Source of the DNA: Chromera velia
Taxonomy: Eukaryota > Sar > Chromeraceae
Length of the DNA: 36,713 bases
NCBI GenBank assembly: GCA_018398765.1
Contig: JAHBMJ010001039.1
Coordinates: 1-36,713 of the forward strand
Direction of reading: 5' to 3'
Both the position numbers and the translations under genes were made by a program. Shown one piece after another: positions 12,601-22,094 of the stretch (position 1 is the stretch's first letter; every line of letters begins with the position of its first letter). The notes beneath the pieces are model-generated. The model saw nothing but the letters and a program-made list of their open reading frames with translations, was not told the DNA's origin and made no database searches.

Positions 12601-12658
12601 TCCAGGTTGCTGACTGCATCTTCTCTTTCTTTCGCTGCTTTTCCCAAAATTTCAACAG
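3919..12658 (-). CDS. ARMC2: ARMC2-like armadillo-repeat protein with C-terminal C2H2 zinc finger (16 exons)
   Basis: Exons on the minus strand, first to last: 12459-12658 (proposed start ATG at 12619), 11563-11964, 10942-11293, 10366-10624, 9732-10055, 9363-9411, 8796-8960, 8593-8673, 7969-8084, 7475-7601, 6996-7092, 6218-6310, 5903-5998, 5567-5660, 5109-5257, 3919-4662. All phases fit and the total from the ATG is 3309 bases, about 1102 residues; the family is nearer 870. The N-terminal block (DPFAKHLQRSRIANEIRQAR, then RPFTP) matches the conserved ARMC2 start. Armadillo-type helices run from about residue 306 to 900, for example TEEVLIKSVRLLANAAINT, RDLVYYATGALVNLSAD and DWSLVGLVAKVITNLA. 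Known ARMC2 proteins are cytosolic and needed for axoneme building in motile cilia and sperm. The residues between are Ser/Pro/Gly-rich linkers. Weak points: the true start, the exon 1 to exon 2 junction, and the non-consensus donors of the exons ending at 5903 (GTCGGT) and 7969 (GTCAGG). Confidence 0.85.
4372..4446 (-). other. C2H2 zinc finger in the last ARMC2 exon
   Basis: In the terminal exon the frame reads FVCPSPDCSEIF... then THLKDKH, giving Cys-X4-Cys-X12-His-X4-His at about residues 928-951, a canonical C2H2 spacing. About 150 Ser/Glu/Asp-rich residues follow to the stop at 3919. It is in the same exon as the last armadillo helices (VITNLAIDTSLVWLP), so no splice choice is needed to join them. 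Confidence 0.8.
8290..8592. repeat. (GA)n, (GAAA)n, (CAGA)n compound microsatellite in an ARMC2 intron
   Basis: About 300 bases of plus-strand purine repeats: GAGA runs, then about nine GAAA units (8480-8518), then GACA/GACT units up to 8592. On the coding (minus) strand the intron begins GTCAGTCAGTCTGTCTGTC, so the repeat abuts the splice donor of the exon 8593-8673. Open reverse frames (poly Ser/Leu) are repeat artefacts. Confidence 0.9.
9046..9163. repeat. (TTTC)n/(TTCC)n microsatellite in an ARMC2 intron
   Basis: About 118 bases of TTTC units with TTCC variants, in the intron between exons 9363-9411 and 8796-8960. It is pure purine on the transcribed RNA (GAAA repeats). Confidence 0.9.
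9612..9646. repeat. (CA)n microsatellite
   Basis: About 17 CA units in the ARMC2 intron between the exons at 9732-10055 and 9363-9411. Confidence 0.9.
10613..10802. repeat. Two adjacent partial duplications in ARMC2 intron 3, one copying a 3' splice site
   Basis: ACGCAGGGCCCACTGCAACACATCA occurs at 10613-10637 and again at 10671-10695 (58 bases apart). The first copy spans the acceptor (GTGTTGCAG on the minus strand) and first 12 bases of the exon 10366-10624; the second is an intact duplicate upstream in the intron. Next to it a block of about 43 bases (10708-10750 and 10760-10802, period 52, containing TTCAACGGCAGTATTCAT) is also duplicated. Confidence 0.85.
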
Positions 12659-13231
12659 CTGAACGGACGGACAAGAGAACAGACAAGAATGGGCGGGGAA
12701 AATTTCTTTGCAGGCCCTCAATTAAGGGGAGCAGTGGGTGTGCGTAAGAGTGTCACCACGGCAGTCATGCCCTCACTTGTTCTGCCTGATTCCTTTCTGT
12801 ATGAGTGCATGGAACTTCGATCGTGTGTACTATAAGCAGACAAAAAATGACAAAAAGATTCAAAATACGCTCACATTGCGCGCGCCCGAGCTGCGGTGGT
12901 GCTATTGCTGTGCCAAAAAAAAGTCATGCACGGGGAGCAATTTTTGTTTCGTTTTGTGAGATGATGTGAGAATGATGTGAGATGATTTTGGCGGGCTCGA
13001 TCAGGGAAAACAAAAAACATGGGGAAACTCCGTGATGGAGGGGTCCTTTGCTGATACCCGGCTGACAGAAAGCAGCTCGATGGACAGTGTTTGAGCTGTG
13101 TCTCGGTCATTTTCCACTTCTACACGCTATCTCCTCCGTCTGTTGTTTTTCAGAATCAAGGCTAGCAATCCCACTGCATCGCCGTCTCGTGTCTAGATTG
13201 AAGGAAGAACGTTTGAACCCAACTAACAGCC
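12620..13231. promoter_or_regulatory. Head-to-head intergenic region, candidate bidirectional promoter
   Basis: Lies between the ARMC2-like start (ATG at 12619 on the minus strand; a possible upstream acceptor follows the exon edge at 12658) and the spen-like ATG at 13232 on the plus strand. No other convincing exon is present, so both promoters and 5' leaders should lie here. I see no certain TATA box or other named motif. The acceptor-like TTCAG near 12659 suggests a 5' noncoding exon for ARMC2 in this interval. Confidence 0.5.
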
Positions 13232-16200
13232 ATGCTGGGTGGACCGCCCGTGACACCGAATAACACGGACGCGCTCTTCTTTAATCAGATTCCTCTGGTA
13301 AGGCTGTGCCTGTGGTGTGAATGAGGGCGAAGTGAAATTGGCCGTAGTCTGCTCCGTTCTTCGTCTTATGTTCCTCCTCCCTCCCTCCCTTTCTCTTGCA
13401 GTCTGTTACTGAGCAGGACCTCATCGCTTGGTGCAGCCAGGGCGGACAAGAGATAACGAGACTTCGCGTAAGTCCCCCCTGTCTTTCCTTCCTTCCTTGC
13501 ACAGGGTTTTTTCTCTCAGGCGTCCTCATTAATCGGAACACTTCCTTCCTCCCCCCTCTGTCTTGCCTGTCCTGTCCTGCACGCAGCTCATCAGGGGCGA
13601 TCTGAGCAGAACGTCCCAGTTCGCCTTTGTGCACTACAAAACGCCTGAAGATGCGCGTGCTGCCTTCCAGCTTTTGAAGGACTGTGAGCTCGGTCAGCTC
13701 CCTCCCTCCCTCCCTTATCGTGCCACCTTCACCGCTTCCCAAGAAAGACTGGATAGTCCTTTCCCCTCCGTTCCTCCTCAGTCACGTGGCTGTTGCGTGT
13801 GCGTGCGTGCGTGCGTGTGTTTTGGCTCCTTCTGCGCATCGGAGTGCATGAAGCACTTCCGGGCTTTCAGTCGTATGCGTGCTCCATGGAGCTTGTGTGA
13901 GTGCAGCGCGAATACGCGGACTGCATTCACCTCCTCTCCTGTTTTTCTCGTATGTGTTGCGTGCTCACGACTACTGCCAAAGACTTTCCTCTGAATTCCT
14001 CAAGGGACTATCAAACGACCTTTTCGCTCAATATATGCATCCGTTTTGCCAGATTGCTTTGACTCTTGGCAGTCTACTCGATGTTGCCGGTTTATATGTA
14101 TAAGCAGGAAAGACAGAGTAGACGGTGGTATGGACTGACTGCAGAAGGGAAGAAACTGTACATTGAGTTTCAAGACCCTTCGAGGGACAGGAAGAGACCG
14201 AAAGTACCGGGAGGCCCTCCGCTGGGACCTCTTGGGGGGGTGGGAATGGGAGTGCGGCCTACTCTGAATCCGGTCGGTAGACAAAAAGGAAGAAAGAGGA
14301 ATATCGATGCTGCGTTGCTTTGATCCTTCGCTCGTTTGTACATGAAGATGTTTCTCAGCAACATGCCACGCAGTTCCGTTTTTGGTGAACGGTTTCCCTG
14401 TCTGTCACACATTTCCTTTTTTCTCTCTCGCTCTCCTGCTTCTTCTCTATGTCTGTTTGAGTACAATATCTTTTTGTCGTTTGACTTGTCTCTCTTGCAT
14501 TATTCTTTCCGAGACTTTCCGTTTTCGATCTTTTTTGGACTTTTTGTTTTTGTTGTGCTGTCCTCTCACTTTGTCTCCTCTTCTGTCGACGCTCTTTCCT
14601 TCGTGTTGATTATCAGCTGTTGGAGGATGATGAGACCTCTGTGTGTCTGCAGAACCAATACCCTAGTGGGTACACCCTTTTTCTTCCGGAGGGGGAGGTG
14701 CAGCTTCAGGTGTCCTACCTGAGGAAGGACACGCAGGACTCCGAACTTCGAAAACTTTTTGAGGAGTCAGTCAGTCAGATAGACAGACAGACAGGCAGGC
14801 AGGCAGGCAGGCAGAATATGTCAAGGGGAAGGTCTGTCTCTGCGTGCATGAAATGAGGATGTCTATCGGGTTGTGCTAGGTGACTAGACCACGGAATGAA
14901 TTTACAGCCAGGCTTCGAGTGGCCTTCTTGCTGAATGCTCTCAAAGCAGCTGTAGCAGAGCGAAGAGAACGTTTTGGTTCTTCCCCCCTTTGTGGGAAAG
15001 ACTTTTCACCGGAGCAGAAATCTGTGTCGTTTTTTTCGCATGTGTGTGTAATACTATGTGTGCATGTGCGTGTGTGAACTTGCTTTCTGCGCGTGTGCAG
15101 GGTCGTGAGGCCAGTTCTGGATGTGAAGGTGATGCAAAAACCGGACGAGAGTCTGCCAGAGGGAGTGAACACGTTTGCTTTCATCCAAGTAGCATCGAGG
15201 GAAGGTAGGTCGATACGTGAGGTGAGATAGAGGATTCTAACCTGGTCCCTGCGAGCCTTCTCTTTTCTCTGCCTGCTTTGCTGCGCTTCCCTGACTTGTT
15301 GATTTCTTTCTCTGCTATTTTCTTTCGATGTTTTATTGCTTGCTGGTCGAGAGGAAGCCTCAAGCATGCAATTGTCACAGAGAAACAGAACTGTTGGGAG
15401 AGGATCAGCAACACTCACTCTGCGCACTCTCTTTCTCACTCCGTGGTTTCCCTCTTTCTTCCTATCCTACTTCTTTATATGTCCCACTGGGACAAGACAG
15501 ACAGAGACGGCTGGCACACAAAGCAAGTCTCCGGCAGGACGTCTCTCCATCCCCTCATTATTCTCACTTGCTTTCCCCTCCCCGCCCTGCTCTGTCTTTA
15601 TGCATGCAGACGGCGACACATGCATCAACACTCTCGACGGGAAGTCGGGGCTTGTCGTTCGGTTCTCCAACGCTTACGTGAGTTACTGAGTGAGTGACTG
15701 AGTGAGTGAGTGAGTGACTGAGTGAGTGAATGAGTGAGTGAATGAGTGAGTGAGTGAGTGAATGAGTGAGTGAGTGAGTGAGTGAATGAGTGAGTGAGTG
15801 AAGGAGTGGGTTTTTCTTTTCTTTTTCATCCATCCATCGATCGATCGATCGATGCGCGATGCATGATGGCAAGAAAGGGAAAGAAACAGAGGGGCCTGAA
15901 ATCTGTCGGCCGTCCTTTGCGCTTCGAGAGATGCAGCGGAGTTCAAATGTTGATGCTTCATTTCTCATCTTGTACGTCTTTCCGTGGTCTCCTTCTTTTG
16001 TTTCTGCTTTCCCTTCTTGCGCTTCTTGCTCTCCCGCCTGCTCCTCTGCCGCCTCACTGACGGGTCTCCCGAGAAGCATCGGATACAAACGGAGTCAGAC
16101 TTGAAATGCTCTTTCATTCATCCTCGACAAATGAATGCATTAATTGAAAGCACGTTTCTGTTTGACGCTCTTGTTGATTGATTTATGCATGCAGACAAGG

Positions 16201-17674
16201 ACTTGGGCTGCAGAGCACGGGATTGAGCCTCGGACGAAGAGCGGTCTCTTCCTTGTTGTCGAAGTGACGGCCTACGGGGTACCGGAAGGAACCACCAGCG
16301 CGCAGGTCGGTCGGTTAGTGTTTGTTGTGATGTTTTTTGGCATTTCGCTGTCGCTGACTCATTTTTGTCTGCTTGGTCATTGCGACGGCCTGCTCATAGG
16401 AGCTCAAGCACCAGTGAAGTGAAAAGAGATGCAATGACAATGGGGATAAACTGAAAGAACGCACCTGGGAGAAGGAAGGAAGGAAGGAAGGAAGAGATCC
16501 TTGGAGGAAAAGAAGCGACATCCTCTTTTCTTGCCACCCTGTCTTTCTTCTTCTGTGTCTCCGCTTTTTTCCTCCCTGAACGATTTACGTTGCTCGTGCA
16601 CCCATCCTGTTGGGCTGCTGCAGATCGTTCAAGCATTCACTCCTTTCGGGGAAGTGGAGAAAGCGGAGCTCGCAGACAGAGGCCGCGTGTATGTTCGGTT
16701 TAAGGAGCAACAGAGCACGGCGAGAGCTGTGAACGCTCCCGAGGGTATCTATGTGAACAATCATAAGCTCTGGCCTGTGCTCTTCACAGACCCCGTCCAG
16801 AGGCCCTCTGCTCTTGCGGAACCTCCAGTAGGACCCCCCATGAAGAGGGGGAGATACGGAGAGGGCGTGTTCGGAGGACGGGTGGGGGCTCCTGGAGGCC
16901 TCACGGGAGGGATGCGGGAAGATTTGGTGGGGGCGCTTGATGCATTGGCAAGGGTGAGTTTGTCGGCTTTCTTTTTAGTGGGGTGCATGGGGGGGGCTCC
17001 CATGTATTTTGGCTAGTGTTTGACTGATCGAGTTCGATGTAGTGGATTGATGTGCCTTCAGACTGACCTGCAACACACTGAACGTTTCCTTTCTATTCTC
17101 CCCTCTATGTCTTTTCTCTTGCTAGAGGTACTGTGTCTTCTTGCCTGCTTCCGTTTTTGCCTGACTTAAAAAAAAGCTGCGAAATCTCTTCGTTTTTCCT
17201 TCTGTCGATCAAAAAAAAAAAAAGGCGAAGAGTCTGTGTGCCAATGTGTGCGAGAGTGCAGGCAAGGGGTCCAAGCAACGGGCATGTGACGGGAATTCTT
17301 GAGAGAGCGCTGCAGCAGGTGGAGGCGGGAACGTTCGGTGCGTCCATGAACGAAAATGTGGAGGCTGCCGTGAGGGCCGGGTATGTGGTGGGAAGGCCTC
17401 GGTTCGATTTGGGTCAGTCAGTCGGTGGGTGGGTGGGTGGGTAGATGAGGGAGTGGGACTCTGTTTCTTTCTTCATGCGTGTTGCGGGCGTGAGGAGGGC
17501 GTCTTGTGACTCTCATGTGACAGAGTGGTTGAATGTTTCTCTTGAAGGCGGACGCATCTGATTGACCGCATGAGTAAAAAGTGAACCTGCATGGAAGCCG
17601 TCAGGAGGACAGAAGAAATCACTTGTCCGCTTTTTTGTTGTGGTCGCATTTCTTTTCTTGTGGCCTTTCTGTCC

Positions 17675-17714
<40 letters not shown>

Positions 17715-19669
17715 TTCTCCTTTTCGTTATTTCTTCTTTCTGCAGGAGAGAAGATGCTGATTTCGTTGACAACAATATGCGAAAGGTTCCGGCCAGGTCT
17801 TCTTGCAAGGCGGGGGGGGGCACCTCCTCCTGTACCTACCCAAGGAGGGACGAGTGACCTGCTGGGGCCTCCCCCTTTTGTTCCCCCAGACACGTCAGAC
17901 GCTGGTCCTCCTCCCCCCCCGCAGCAGATTGCAAATTCTCTTCTTCAGGGTCTCCACTCAGACGAGTCACCTCCAAGTCAGGCTGTGGGACCGCCTCCCC
18001 TGTTGGCCCCTTCTTCTTCTTCTGGGCCCGCGCCTAGCTCCACCATGGTGGAGCAGACAGAAGACACCGCAGGCATCCCCGCAGGCCCGTCAGCAGAGGG
18101 CCATGCCGATGTGGACATGGGGGCGGACCCCTCGGCCTCCTCTGCCGCCGGAGGTGCGACTGGGAACGTGGAAGGTGACCCTGCGGAGGCATATGGTGGG
18201 TCTGTGGGTGGGTGGCAGGGTGGGTGGGCAATCAAGAAAAACAAAGAACTTGTGTCTCTCTGTGTGTCTGCATGTGTTTGTGCGTGTGTGAGAGAGAAGA
18301 AGACAGCTTTTGTCGGAAAAAGCAAGAGCGATTCATGACGAGCTAAAGAACCGAGAATTCAAAAGAAATTTTCAATCTTTTATCTCCTTGGTCCGTCCGA
18401 GCACGGAGGCAAGCTTCTTGAGTTCCTTTCAAGTACCAGTCTGGCGTTGCCTTCTGATTTGCGAAAGAAAAAAGACTGTTGACCCTGCGTAGGACATGAT
18501 ACGCACACGCCAGGCTCATCCATGTAGGCATGTGTTTGCTTTGGTTTTGCTTTGCTGTTCGATGCAGCGGACACGGTGTGGGAGGGCAACTTGACGAGGA
18601 GTGCAAAGAAGAAGGTGCGGGTGGTGGCCAAATTTGTGAAAGGGAACGTGCGGAGATATCTGAAGGTGAGCGAGACCAGTGGAAGGACGAAGGGAGAAAA
18701 AAAGAAAAGGACAGAGACAGACAGACTGACAGACTGCCGATTACGCACGAAGAATCCAGGGACTGCATGGGCGTTTGTGTGCTTTCCCTCCCCTCTTCTC
18801 TTCGTGAATCTGTGCCAGCTTGTGCCTATCAAACTGTCCGCTTGCCTGTCTGCCCTTCTTTCTGTCTCTGTGCCTGACTGCCTGCTTGATTGTTTAAGTC
18901 GGTTTTCAGTAACCATCTCTTTCTTTCAGGTTCATTTCTGTCGAATTTGATCACTCAAACTATCACTCGACAACCCAGTCTACCTTTCACTTCACAATAT
19001 GCAGTCAACCAGGAAGCCAGGCTCGACTCACATTTCACGTCCTCTTTTTGCTTCCATGATGTTGCTGTTGACCTTTCCGGTCGGTCTTAGTTGTTTGAAG
19101 CAAGCTCTAACTTGAAGGAAGGCTCTGTTTGACCGTTTCTCCCTGCGTGGTTGCTCGTGGTGGTCCTCCTGACTTGATTCGGATGAATATGGGGAAGGCG
19201 AACTTCTTTCCCTCTCTTGTCTGTCTGTCTGTCTGTCTGTCTGTGTGTGTGCAGCAAAGTGAACTGTTGAACATCGCACACAGGTCCTCTTACGAGGAAG
19301 TGAAGAAGAGGTATCTCCTCGGCGTGTGCGTGTTTGAGTGCGCAGAGGGACAGCCTGAGAAGGGCTTGACGGAGTACATCAATTATTTTCGGGAAAAAGA
19401 GAGGGTCCGTCGGTCGATGTTCGTCTGTGAGAAAGGCTTCCTGATGCTTTGCTTGGTTTTCTGTAGCTTCTCTCATCGATCGGGGCTTCTCTTCCTTCTC
19501 TTCTCTGTCTCTGTGTTTCTTTCTTTTCGACTGCGATGAAGACTCTTTCTCCTCTTTTCCAGTTTTGCTCTCGGATATTCCGCAGAGTCAATCGAACGTC
19601 TACGAAGCTCTGCGATTTGTGTGAGCATGAGCTTGTGCCTACTTACCATTTGGATGGCCTTTCATGAGC

Positions 19670-19704
<35 letters not shown>

Positions 19705-20343
19705 TTACTATATGCTTGTGTGTATGTGCGCGCGCTTTGCTTGCCCGCTTGTCTGTCTGCTGCAGGCCGGAGTAGTCCAAGGTGAAGGCGGTCTTCTGAT
19801 CAACCTGGTGCCTCCGTCTGTGGACCTGTTCAGCGATGTGGGGCCGCTTCCCACAAGCTCCTCCACATAGTCAGTCTTGGGAGTCTAAAGTCAACATGCC
19901 GTTGCCGCTTTTTGGAATCGTTGACCGAATCGCTCCCTCTGTCGGCATCTGGTGTCTCTCTAATTAAGCCTGCCTGCTCCTGGCTTACTGCCCCTCTGCT
20001 CATGGCTGTGCATGAGTGAATGAACAGGTCTGCGTAGAGAGAGAGCCCATGAGATCCCTCCTAGGATTGGGACCTGTGGCCAGACAGAGAGAGACAAGTT
20101 TGCTCGGCGGATGGATCTGCTGGCAGTGAGGGCATGTGCAGGTGGTGTGCTTCTGGCACTTTTTCTTTCCTTTTTCTTTGCTTCTTTCTCTGTATCAGTA
20201 CCGTCTTTCAGTGATGTGACGGCATTTTTTCTTTCCTTGCTTTCTCCCCTCTTCTCTTCTCTTGCAGCCTCCTGGGCGTCCTGGCAACCTCCACCAACCC
20301 GAATGGGCAGCAAGCGCAGAATGGGAACCAGCAACAGCATTGA
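13232..20343 (+). CDS. Spen-family RNA-binding protein, three RRMs plus SPOC (FPA/RBM15-like, 15 exons)
   Basis: Exons: 13232-13297, 13402-13467, 13587-13692, 14145-14272, 14617-14765, 15101-15204, 15610-15677, 16195-16305, 16624-16953, 17262-17412, 17746-18195, 18568-18665, 19255-19404, 19766-19869, 20268-20343. Every junction keeps phase and the total is 2157 bases, 718 residues. RRM1 covers about residues 13-92 (LFFNQIP; SQFAFVHY), RRM2 about 148-229 (LQVSYL; NTFAFIQV; LVVRFSNAY), RRM3 about 244-325 (LFLVVEVTAYG; GRVYVRF). A Gly/Pro-rich linker follows, then SPOC at about 577-702 (VWEGNLTRS; LGVCVFEC; YINYFREKERAGVV; NLVPPS; YLLGVL). Three RRMs with SPOC is the layout of Arabidopsis FPA (poly(A) site choice) and of animal RBM15/SPEN relatives (nuclear RNA processing). 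A nuclear RNA-binding regulator is therefore likely; which subfamily is uncertain. Donors at 14273 (GTCGGT) and several GTCAGT sites are less certain than the rest. Confidence 0.88.
13271..14190 (+). other. RRM1 of the spen-like protein (split over four exons)
   Basis: Strand 1 is LFFNQIPLSV, helix 1 TEQDLIAWC, strand 2 ITRLRLIRGD, strand 3 SQFAFVHY (RNP1-like, aromatic positions kept), helix 2 PEDARAAFQLLKD, strand 4 KKLYIEFQD. The join from exon end 13692 (GAGCTCG/GTCAGC) to 14145 (CTGCAG/AAGGG) recreates a Glu codon and restores the normal helix 2 to strand 4 spacing. That is why I chose this acceptor over the earlier AAGCAG at about 14107. Confidence 0.85.
14693..15677 (+). other. RRM2 of the spen-like protein (three exons)
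   Basis: Strand 1 VQLQVSYLR, helix 1 DSELRKLFEE, strand 2 VLDVKVMQKP, strand 3 VNTFAFIQV, strand 4 GLVVRFSNAY. Helix 2 is shortened or atypical (ASREDGDTCINTLDGK), so RNA contact by this domain may differ from the canonical mode. Confidence 0.75.
15678..15804. repeat. (GAGT)n tetranucleotide repeat starting at a splice donor
   Basis: The intron after exon 15610-15677 starts GTGAGTTACTGAGTGAGTGA and continues for about 125 bases of GAGT/GAAT/GACT units. The donor hexamer GTGAGT is itself one unit of the repeat. Confidence 0.9.
16231..16803 (+). other. RRM3 of the spen-like protein (two exons)
   Basis: Strand 1 LFLVVEVTAYGVP, helix 1 SAQIVQAFTPFG, strand 2 VEKAELADRG, strand 3 GRVYVRFKE (good RNP1), helix 2 QQSTARAVNAP, strand 4 KLWPVLFTDP. 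A Gly/Arg/Pro-rich segment follows to the exon end at 16953. Confidence 0.85.
19221..19250. repeat. (TCTG)n-(TG)n repeat acting as polypyrimidine tract
   Basis: About six GTCT units and a GT run end at the GCAG acceptor of the SPOC exon 19255-19404. Confidence 0.85.
19563..19620 (+). other. Exon-like 58-base block in the SPOC intron, possible cassette or poison exon
   Basis: Flanked by CTCTTTTCCAG on the left and GTGAGC on the right, both good splice signals. It lies between exons 19255-19404 and 19766-19869, which already join perfectly in phase and in homology. With 58 bases, simple inclusion shifts frame and reaches a TGA within the next exon. If a second donor at about 19413 (CGTCG/GTCGAT) is used as well, 22 residues are added in frame. 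Confidence 0.4.
19673..19702. repeat. (GT)n microsatellite
   Basis: About 15 GT units in the intron upstream of exon 19766-19869. Confidence 0.9.
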
Positions 20344-21340
20344 ATGGAAGAGAGAGAGAGAGAGAGAGAGAGCAACAATGGTCTCAGTCGGAGGGGGTGG
20401 AGTAGTCACGAGGGGGGAGGGGGAATCAAGGGGGGAGTCTCCCTGAATGAATGAAGGAGAGCGGGGGGGGTTAGTGAGTGTGTGGAGTGGTTGATGCACT
20501 CACTTTTTTGTGGTATCGAGTGACACAAAAACAAACGTTCTTTCTGCTTTGTCGATCTGTGTCAAATTCAAGAGAGAGAGTGGAAGGGAAGGGAAGGCGG
20601 GAGGGAATTTGATGTCGACCTTGGGGCAGAGAGAGAGACGATAGGCCGGGGAGAGAAACCGAATGGAATTCAGGGTGGGTGGGCCTGAGGCCAGGGTGAA
20701 GGATGCAAGGCGGTAGAAGAGGTGGGAGTGCAAAACACGAGGGCCGTATAATGAAGCAAGCTCCAACAAAATAGTGAGTGACGAAGAGAGGGCATTGAGA
20801 TAACCAGCCGGCTGGCAATGGAGGGCGTCTCTTCCCTCCCTGTACAGAGACAGAGACAGAGAGAGAGGACAATAAAGAGCCGGTACAGCGTCAAAGAGGT
20901 TTCGCGGAAAGGAAGGTCACCAGAGGACGGGAGAAGAGAGAGGATGGGAAAAAAGAAACGAAGAAGCAGTAGGACGCAATCTGACCTGTTCCCCAGTCCG
21001 ATTCAACCTGCTTCTTTGCTTGCCTGCTTGCCTGCTGGCAAGCACGCGACCCCAAAGAGAGGCCATCCCGCGTACAACGCAGCATGTATGCAGATCCAAT
21101 TGTATGTTCAATCAACCAACCAACGTACGCCGTGGACTGCATGACATGATGTACGTATGTTCACCGCATCCAAAGCGGCATCACACCCGTTGTCTCCTCT
21201 GTATAATGGGCTTGTGGCCTACACCCACCCTCAGCGTAAGATCTCCTATGTATCTCTTTCCACCCCAGGCGTCATTTATTCCTGTCGACTATGTTCTTCC
21301 TCTCACATCGCTTAGCAAATATTGCTGAGGATAGATAACA
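20344..21340. other. 3' flank of the spen-like gene, no gene recognised
   Basis: Contains a short GA run (20350-20372) and other purine-rich stretches. Reverse-strand frames around 20471-20894 have a hydrophobic start but no homology, no partner exons and biased composition, so I do not call them genes. The 3' UTR of the spen-like gene should start here. Base composition falls sharply after about 21340. Confidence 0.5.
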
Positions 21341-22094
21341 GACGACATATAGGGTAAAAACTTTTTTGTGAGACAAATGGTGAGAGACTTCTGAAAAGCT
21401 CTGTTTAAGAGTCTTTTAGCAAGTTGGTAGACAATTTCATACTATTTGGTTACGTTAAATTATACATTGCGGCACCTATACCGCGGCGCTTTTATATATA
21501 TGATACATCTCAGTACTATTATCAAATTTATTCCTATTTGTTATGTGTATACATTATGCTATTATGTATATGTGTTTTTAAGTTAAATTATAGTTTTTTA
21601 ATTTAGCCTATAGAGTTTATTTTAGGCTATATCTTTTACGGTTTTAGCCTAGGGCCTGTACTAGCTAAATAAAAAAAGAAAAAAAAAAGTTTTGCTAGTT
21701 TTTTATTTTTTTTTTTTATTTATCCCTATTTATCCCCCTACAAAAAGTTATAGAAATGCATAGAAATGCCATAGAAATCTTATACTAGAAATGTCGATGT
21801 TCCGCCAGGCCTACGGAAGCTATAGGGCTCAGATACGTGCTTATACGATCTTACACATAGAGGTCTGTTAGAGAGGGCACCTTTCCTTCAGGCTTGCCTT
21901 CTCTCTATAACAGGCAGCATGTATGCACGCTCATTCTCTGTATCTGAGAATTGCTGTCAATAATAGGCATGCGTCTGTATTGAATCAATCACTCTATATT
22001 GGACCCTTTTTAAGGGCTTTTTACTATTAGGTCGATCTTGCTTATCGAAGAACTTAGTGTTTCTTTTATTTATGATCCATAACAGTCGATCATA
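21341..22094. other. AT-rich repeat-bearing flank, no gene
   Basis: Holds an A-rich/T-rich block at 21669-21722 (A runs, then a short spacer TTTTGCTAG, then T runs), which resembles the oligo-A/T arms of the element at 3530. From 21750 on, TAGAAATG-type words become frequent and lead into the palindrome. Confidence 0.5.

Larger units (their letters stand above)
18568..20336 (+). other. SPOC domain of the spen-like protein (four exons)
   Basis: Begins VWEGNLTRSAKKKVRVVAKF, a typical SPOC opening, then LLNIAHRSSYEEVKKR, LLGVCVFEC, YINYFREKER joined directly to AGVVQGEGG, then NLVPPSVDLF and YLLGVLATST. The last element comes from a small exon (20268-20343) reached only if the donor at 19870 is used. 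SPOC domains in known proteins bind phosphorylated partners such as corepressors or the RNA polymerase II tail. Confidence 0.82.

Noticed and set aside
14066..14144. Reading RRM1 exon 4 from the earlier acceptor AAGCAG at about 14107
   Set aside because: It would insert about 12 extra residues between helix 2 and strand 4 and break the phase with the exon ending at 13692. The CTGCAG at 14144 fits both.
20471..20894. Minus-strand frames with a hydrophobic start, signal-peptide-like
   Set aside because: No partner exon, no motif, biased composition, and located in the 3' flank of the spen-like gene.
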